From: Calliopsis andreniformis
Taxonomy: Eukaryota; Arthropoda; Insecta; Hymenoptera; Andrenidae
Direction of reading: 5' to 3'
DNA length: 64,000 nucleotides
Assembly: GCF_051401765.1 (NCBI RefSeq)
Contig: NW_027480565.1
Location: 310,001 to 374,000, forward strand
In this document: positions 57,360 through 64,000 of the stretch, in pieces
Numbering within the stretch: position 1 is the first letter of the stretch
Layout: every line of letters starts with the position of its first letter
Program-made: the position numbers and the translations under genes
Notes under the pieces: model-generated
Database searches by the model: none
The model's input: only the letters and a program-made list of their open reading frames with translations
What the model was told of the DNA's origin: nothing

Positions 57360-60300
57360 TGAATGTTGATCATAATAATCATACTAACAACCATAATAAT
57401 CATAGTGATCATCATATTAACTACAATAATCATAATAATCGTAACTGTAATGTTAATAAGCATAGCTATAATCACAATAATCATAGTAACCATAATAATC
57501 TTAATGATGATCATAATATCCATGATAATTATACCAAGATCCGTAATAATCATAATAATCATAATAATAACCATAATAGGTTGGGAAATAATCATAATAT
57601 ACATTATACTACCCACAACAACTATAATAGTCATAGTAGCCATAATAATCATAATAGTCGTAATAATAACAATAGTGAACTTGGAAATAATCGTAATAAT
57701 CATTATAATAGCCATAATAGCCATAAAAATCACAATAGCCATAATAATCTGAATGGTGGCCATAATAATCATACTAACAACCATAATGATCATAGTAATC
57801 ATCATAATAAACAGAATAGTCATGGAAATAATCTTAATAATCATTATTATTAACGTAATAACCATAATCATCTTAATAACCATAATGATCTCAATGATGA
57901 CCATAATATTCATCATAATTATACTAAGACAAATAATAATCAGAGTAATCATAATAATAAACATAATAAGCTTTGAAATAATCATAATAACCTTTATACT
58001 AGCCATAATAACCATAATAATCATAATAACTAGAATAATCATAATAGTCATAATAATCGCAATAACCATAATGATCTTAATGATGATCATGATATTCATC
58101 ATAACTATACCAAGATCCATAATAATCATAGTAACCATAATAATAAACATAATAAGGTTTGAAATAACCATAATAACCGTTATACTAGCCATAGTAGCCA
58201 TAATAATCATAATAACCATAATAATCATAATAATTACAATAATAACCATAATAAGCTTGGAAATAATCATAATAAGCATTATACTAGCCATAATAATCAT
58301 AATAATCATAATAATCATAATAGTCATAATAATAACCATAATAAACTTGGAAATAATCATATTTATCATTATAATAGCAATAATAACCATAAAAATCATA
58401 ATAGCCATAATAACCTGAATGTTGATCATAATAATCATACTAACAACCATAATAATCATAGTGATCATCATAGTAACTACAATAATCATAATAATCGTAA
58501 TTGTAATGTTAAAAATCATAGCAATAATCACAATAAACATAGTAACCATAATAATCTTAATGATGATCATAATATCCATGATAATTATACCAAGATCCGT
58601 AATAATCATAATAATCATAATAATAACCATAATAGGTTCGGAAATAATCATAATATACATTATACTACCCACAACAACTATAATAGTCATAATAGCCATA
58701 ATAATCATAATAGTCGTAATAATAACAATAGTGAACTTGGAAATAACCGTAATAATCATTATAATAGCCATAATAGCCATAAAAATCACAATAGCCATAA
58801 TAATCTGAATGGTGGACATAATAATCATACTAACAACCATAATGATCATAGTAATCATCATAATAAACAGAATAGTCATGGAAATAATCTTAATAATCAT
58901 TATTATTAACGTAATAACCATAATCATCTTAATAACCATAATGATCTCAATGATGACCATAATATTCATCAGAATTATACTAAGACAAATAATAATCAGA
59001 GTAATCGTAATAATAAACATAATAAGCTTTGAAATAATCATAATAACCTTTATACTAGCCATAAGAACCATAATAACCATAATAACTAGAATAATCATAA
59101 TAGTCATAATAATCGCAATAACCATAATGATCTTAATGATGATCATGATATTCATCATAATTATACCAAGATACATAATAATCATAGTAACCATAATAAT
59201 AAACATAATAAGGTTTGAAATAACCATAATAACGGTTATACTAGCCATAGTAGCCATAATAATCATAATAACCATAATAATCATAGTAATTATAATTATA
59301 ACCATAATAAGCTTGGAAATAATCATAATAAGCATTATACTAGCCATAATAATCATAATAATCATAATAGTCATAATAATAACCATAATAAACTTGGAAA
59401 TAATCATATTTATCATTATAATAGCAATAATAACCATAAAAATCATAATAGCCATAATAATCTGAATATTGATCATAATAATCATACTAACAACCATAAT
59501 AATCATACTAACAACCGTAATAATCATAGTGATCATCATAATAACTACAATAATCGTAATAATCGTAATTGTAATGTTAATAATCAGAGCAATAATCACA
59601 ATAACCATAGTAACCATAATAATCTTAATTATGACTATAATATCCATGATAATTATTCCAAGACCCGTAATAATCATAATAATCGTAATAATAACCATAA
59701 TAGGTTCGGAAATAATCATAATATACTTTATACTAGCCATAACAACCGTAATGGTCATAATAGCCATAATAATCATAATAGTCGTAATAATAACCGTAAT
59801 GAACTTGGAAATAACCGTAATAATCATTGTAATAGCCATAATAGACATAAAAATCACAATAGCCATAATAATCAGAATGGTGATCATAATAATCAAACTA
59901 ACAACCATAATGATCATAGTAATCATCATAATAAACAGAATAGTCATGGAAATTATCGTAATAATCATTATTATTAACGTAATAACCATAATGATCTTAA
60001 TGATGACCATAATATTCATCATAATTATACCTAGACATATAATAATCAGAGTAATCATAATACTAAACATAATAAGCTTTGAAATAATCATAATAACCTT
60101 TATACTAGCCATGGTAACCATAATAATCATAATAACTAGAATAATCATAATAGTCATAATAATCGGAATAACCATAATGATCTTAATGATGATCATGATA
60201 TTCATCATAATTATACCAAGATCCATAATAATCATAGTAACCATAATAATAAACATAATAAGCTTTGAAATAATCATAATAACCGTTATACTTGCCATAG

Positions 60301-61340
60301 TAACCATAATAATCATAATAACCATAATAATCATAATAATTATAATAATAACCATAATAAGCTTAGAAATAATCATAATAAGCATTATACTAGCCATAAT
60401 AATCATAATAATCATAATAACAGTAATAATCATAATAGTCATAATAATGACCATAATAAACTTGGAAATAATCATATTTATCATAATAATAGCAATAATA
60501 ACCATAAAAATCATAATAGCCGTAATAATCTGAACGTTGATCATAATAATCATACTAACAACCATAATAATCATAGTGATCATCATAATAACTACAATAA
60601 TCATAATAATCGTAATTGTAATGTTAATAATCATAGCAATAAGCACAATAATCAGAGTAACCATAATAATCTTAGTTATGATCATAATATCCATGATAAT
60701 TATACCAAGACCCATAGTAATCACAATAATCATAATAATATCCATAATAGGCATTAAAATAATCATAATAAACATTATACTAGCCATAACAGCCATAATA
60801 GTAATAATAGCTTTAATAATCATAATAGTCATAATAATAACCATAATGAACTTGGATATAATCATAATAATCATTGTAATAGCCATTCTAACTATAAAAA
60901 TCATAATAGCCATAATAATCTGAATGGTGATCGTCATAATCATACTAACATCCATAATAATCATAGTAATCATCGTAATAACTACAATAATCAGGACAGC
61001 CGTAATAATAAACGGAATAGTCATGGAAATAATCTTAGTAACCATTATTATAGACATAACAATCATAATAAAAGTAATAACCGTAATGATCTTAATGATG
61101 ATCATAATATTCGTCATAATTATACCAAGACTCATAATAATCATAGTAGCCGTAATAATAAACATAATAAGCTTTGAAATAATCATAATATCCTTTATAC
61201 TAGCCATAATACCCATAATAATCACAATAACTAGAATAATCATAATAGTCATAATAATAACCACAATAAACTTGGAAATAATCATAACAATCACTATAAT
61301 AGCAATAATAACCATAAAAATCATAATAGCCATAATAATT
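57360..61340 (+). repeat. A-B-A-B-A-B-A2-B2 run
   Basis: Heads lie at 57360 (A), 57750 (B), 58416 (A), 58806 (B), 59463 (expanded A), 59873 (B, AGAAT), 60531 (A2), 60921 (B2) and the 419-bp C at 61341. The left part parallels 38098-40610: the A at 58416 and the A at 39153 share AACATAGTAACC-type variants (near 58544 and 39276), and the expanded A at 59463 matches that at 40200. From about 60170 the sequence switches to the 15420-bp copy of 44750 onward. Confidence 0.84.
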
Positions 61341-64000
61341 TGAATCTTGATCATTACAATCATACTAACAACCATAATAATCATAGTAATCATCATAATA
61401 ACTACAACAATCATAAGAGTCCTAATAATAAACAGAATAATCATGGAAATAACCTTAATAATCATTATTATAGATATAATAGTCATAATAATCGCAATAA
61501 CCATAATGATCTTAATGATGATCATGATATTCATCATAATTTTACCAAGATCCAAAATAATCATAGTAAACATAATAATAACCATAATAAGCTTGGAAAT
61601 AATCATAATAACCATTATAATAGCCATAATATCCATAACAATCATAATAACTAGAATAATCATAATAGTCATAATAATAACCATAATAAACTAGGAAAGA
61701 TTCATAATAATAATTATAATAGCATTAATAACAATAAAAACCAAATAGCCATAATAATTTGAATTTTCGTCATAATAATCATACTAACAACCATTATAAT
61801 CATAGTAATCGTCATAATAACTACATTCATCAAAATAATCATTGTAATAATTATACTAACTATAATAAACGTAACACTCGTAATAATAAACAGAATAATC
61901 ATGGAAATAATCTTAATAATCATTATTATAGACATAATAGCCATAATAATCGTAATAATCATAATAACTATAATAATCATAATAGTCATAATAATAACCA
62001 TAATAAACTTGGAAATAATCGTATTTATCATTATAATAGCAAAACTAATCATAAAAATCATAATAGCCATAATAATCTGAATGTTGATCATAATAATCAT
62101 ACTCACAGCCATAATAATCATAGTGATCATCATAATAACTACAATAATCATAATAATCGTAATTGTAATGTTAATAATCATAGCAATAATCACAATAATC
62201 AGAGTAACCATAATAATCTTAATTATGATCATAATATCCATGATAATTATACCAAGACCCGTAGTAATCATAATAATCATAATAATATCCATAATAGGCA
62301 TCAAAATAATCATAATAAACATTATACTAGCCATAACAGCCATAATAGTAATAATAGCTTTAATAATCATAATAGTCATAATAATAACCATAATGAACTT
62401 GGATATAATCATAATAATCATTGTAATAGCCATTCTAACTATAAAAATCATAATAGCCATAATAATCTGAATGGTGATCGTCATAATCATACTAACATCC
62501 ATAATAATCATAGTAATCATCGTAATAACTACAATAATCAGGACAGTCGTAATAATAAACGGAATAATCATGGAAATAATCTTAGTAACCATTACTATAG
62601 ACATAATAATCATAATAAAAGTAATAACCGTAATGATCTTAATGATGATCATAATATTCGTCATAATTATACCAAGACTCATAATAATCATAGTAGCCGT
62701 AATAATAAACATAATAAGCTTTGAAATAATCATAATATCCTTTATACTAGCCATAATACCCATAATAATCACAATAACTAGAATAATCATAATAGTCATA
62801 ATAATAACCACAATAAACTTGTAAATAGTCATAACAATCACTATAATAGCAATAATAACCATAAAAATCATAATAGCCAGAATAATTTGAATCTTGATCA
62901 TAATAATCATACTAACAACCATAATAATCATAGTAGTCATCATAATAACTACAACAATCATAAGAGTCGTAATAATAAACAGAATAGTCATGGAAATAAC
63001 CTTAATAATCATTATTATAGATATAATAGTCATAAAAATCGCAATAACCATAATGATCATAATGATGATCATGATATTCATCATAACTATAACAAGATCC
63101 ATAATAAACATAGTAACCATGATAATAAACATAATAAGGTTTGAAATAATCATCATGACCGTTATACTAGCCATAGTAACCATAATAATCATAATAACCA
63201 TAATAATCATAATAATTATAATAATAACAATAATAAGCTTGGAAATAATCATAATTAGCATTATACCAATCATAATAATCATAATAACCATAATACCCAA
63301 TAATAATCATAATAGTCATAATAATAACCATAATAAACTTGGAAATAATCATATTTATCATTATAATAGCATTAATAACCATAAAAATCAAAATAGCCAT
63401 AATAACCTGAATGTTGATCATAATAATCATACTAACAACCATAATAATCATAGTGATCATCATATTAACTACAATAATCATAATAATCGTAACTGTAATG
63501 TTAATAAGCATAGCAATAATCACAATAATCATAGTAACCATAATAATCTTAATGATGATCATAATATCCATGATAATTATACCAAGACCCGTAATAATCA
63601 TAATAATCATAATAATAACCATAATAGTTTCGGAAATAATTATAATATACATTATACTACCCACAACAACTATAATAGTCATAATAGCCATAATAATCAT
63701 AATAGTCGTAATAATAACAATAGTGAACTTGGAAATAATCGTAATAATCATTATAATAGCCATAATAGCCGTAATAATCATAATAGCCATAATAATCCGG
63801 ATGGTGATCATAATAATCATACTAACAACCATAATGATCATAGTAATCATCATAATAAACAGAATAATCATGGAAATAATCTTAATAATCATTATGATTA
63901 ACGTAATAACCATAATCATCGTAATAACCATAATGATCTTAATGATGACCATAATATTCATCATAATTATACTAAGACATATAATAATCAGAGTAATCAT
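61341..64000 (+). repeat. C-D-A/A2-B2-C-A-B copy with a 1047-bp deletion, cut by the window edge
   Basis: Heads lie at 61341 (C, 419 bp), 61760 (D, truncated), 62078 (A head with A2 body), 62468 (B2), 62888 (C), 63408 (A) and 63798 (B, CCGGATGG). Up to about 62105 it matches 45921-46685 at 15420 bp offset; from about 62153 it matches 47780 onward at 14373 bp offset. The difference, 1047 bp, is one complete A-plus-B interval of the donor (46658-47704). One C-internal difference near 62821 changes CTTGGAAAT to CTTGTAAAT. Confidence 0.9.

Larger units (their letters stand above)
1..64000 (+). repeat. Multi-level AT-rich satellite array filling the window
   Basis: Every line of sequence is built from variants of the nonamer CATAATAAT, read head to tail on the + strand. 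No unique sequence interrupts it and neither edge of the array is inside the window. Substitutions such as ATAATC to ATAACC, ATAGTC or ATCGTA distinguish copies, and most indels are multiples of 3 or 9. Modules start at a T(C/T)TGAAT-type marker at intervals of mostly 390, 458, 489, 519 or 675 bp, and are arranged in higher-order repeats of 879, 1358, 1584, 2856, 3964 and 4919 bp and larger block copies. Sequence alone cannot say whether this is centromeric, pericentromeric or subtelomeric. I saw no TTAGGG-type telomere tract and no CENP-B-box-like motif. A eukaryotic origin is inferred from the scale and architecture. Confidence 0.95.

Noticed and set aside
1..64000. Telomeric tract or CENP-B box
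   Set aside because: I saw no TTAGGG, TTTAGGG, TTAGG or similar run and no TTCG...CGGG-type box. A centromeric role stays possible but unsupported by motif.
1..64000. tRNA, rRNA or other structured RNA genes
   Set aside because: No region has the composition or conserved boxes of an RNA gene; G is too scarce on the + strand for stable stems, and no paired arms were recognised.
1..64000. Transposable element insertion
   Set aside because: No reverse transcriptase, transposase or integrase frame, no terminal repeats and no target-site duplication interrupts the array.
1..64000. Promoters, TATA boxes and Shine-Dalgarno sites
   Set aside because: AT-rich hexamers occur everywhere by composition, so a TATA-like match carries no information here, and GGA-containing boxes (GGAAAT) are part of the 99-bp subunit.
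1..64000. Assembly artefact or synthetic low-complexity filler
   Set aside because: Copies differ by many consistent, lineage-specific substitutions and indels, which artificial filler or simple collapse would not produce. Local copy-number errors remain possible and need read support.

Overview
The whole window is one AT-rich satellite array. I see no credible gene, RNA gene, promoter, terminator, mobile element or CRISPR array anywhere in it, and the array runs off both ends, so it is longer than 64 kb. The elementary motif is a nonamer, CATAATAAT on the + strand (ATTATTATG on the - strand). All copies point the same way; I found no inverted block. Two sampled lines (10801-10860 and 52681-52740) together hold 62 A, 33 T, 16 C and 9 G, so the strands differ strongly in composition. 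A home-made, head-to-tail, multi-level satellite of this size suggests a eukaryotic nuclear genome (centromeric, pericentromeric or subtelomeric heterochromatin), but nothing in the window identifies the species or the chromosome position.

The array is built in levels. Nonamers are grouped into 99-bp subunits marked by AAGCTTGGAAATAATC-like boxes. These form modules that each begin at a T(C/T)TGAAT-type marker. I name the modules by their heads: A (TGAATGTTGATC, 390 bp), B (TGAATGGTGATC and variants, 390, 489 or 675 bp), C (TGAATCTTGATC, 519 bp, or 419-420 bp when shortened), D (TGAATTTTCATC, about 458 bp), A2 (TGAACGTTGATC, 390 bp) and B2 (TGAATGGTGATCGTC, 420 bp). Modules combine into higher-order repeats, and these are copied again as blocks of 2-15 kb.

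Layout: 1-10752 is a mosaic dominated by D and B modules. 10753-17088 is four tandem copies of a 1584-bp C-A-B unit. 17089-20774 is a second copy of the 6.1-9.4 kb region, about 11.4 kb downstream of the first. 21294-23930 is three tandem copies of an 879-bp A-B unit. 23931-41420 is C/A/B material with pairs at 519, 1065, 2856 and 5515 bp spacing. 41421-64000 is made of blocks repeated at 4919, 6740, 3964 and 15420 bp spacing, with several visible recombination junctions.

The window contains very long open frames (up to 3070 codons on the - strand). They are explained by the repeat: ATN, CAT and AAT codons cannot become stop codons by one substitution. I do not annotate them as genes. The most intriguing residue of possible coding history is a tyrosine-rich - strand phase with a 33-residue period, now broken by stops. 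The biology visible here is that of repeat turnover (unequal exchange, block duplication, local homogenisation), not a gene-encoded system.
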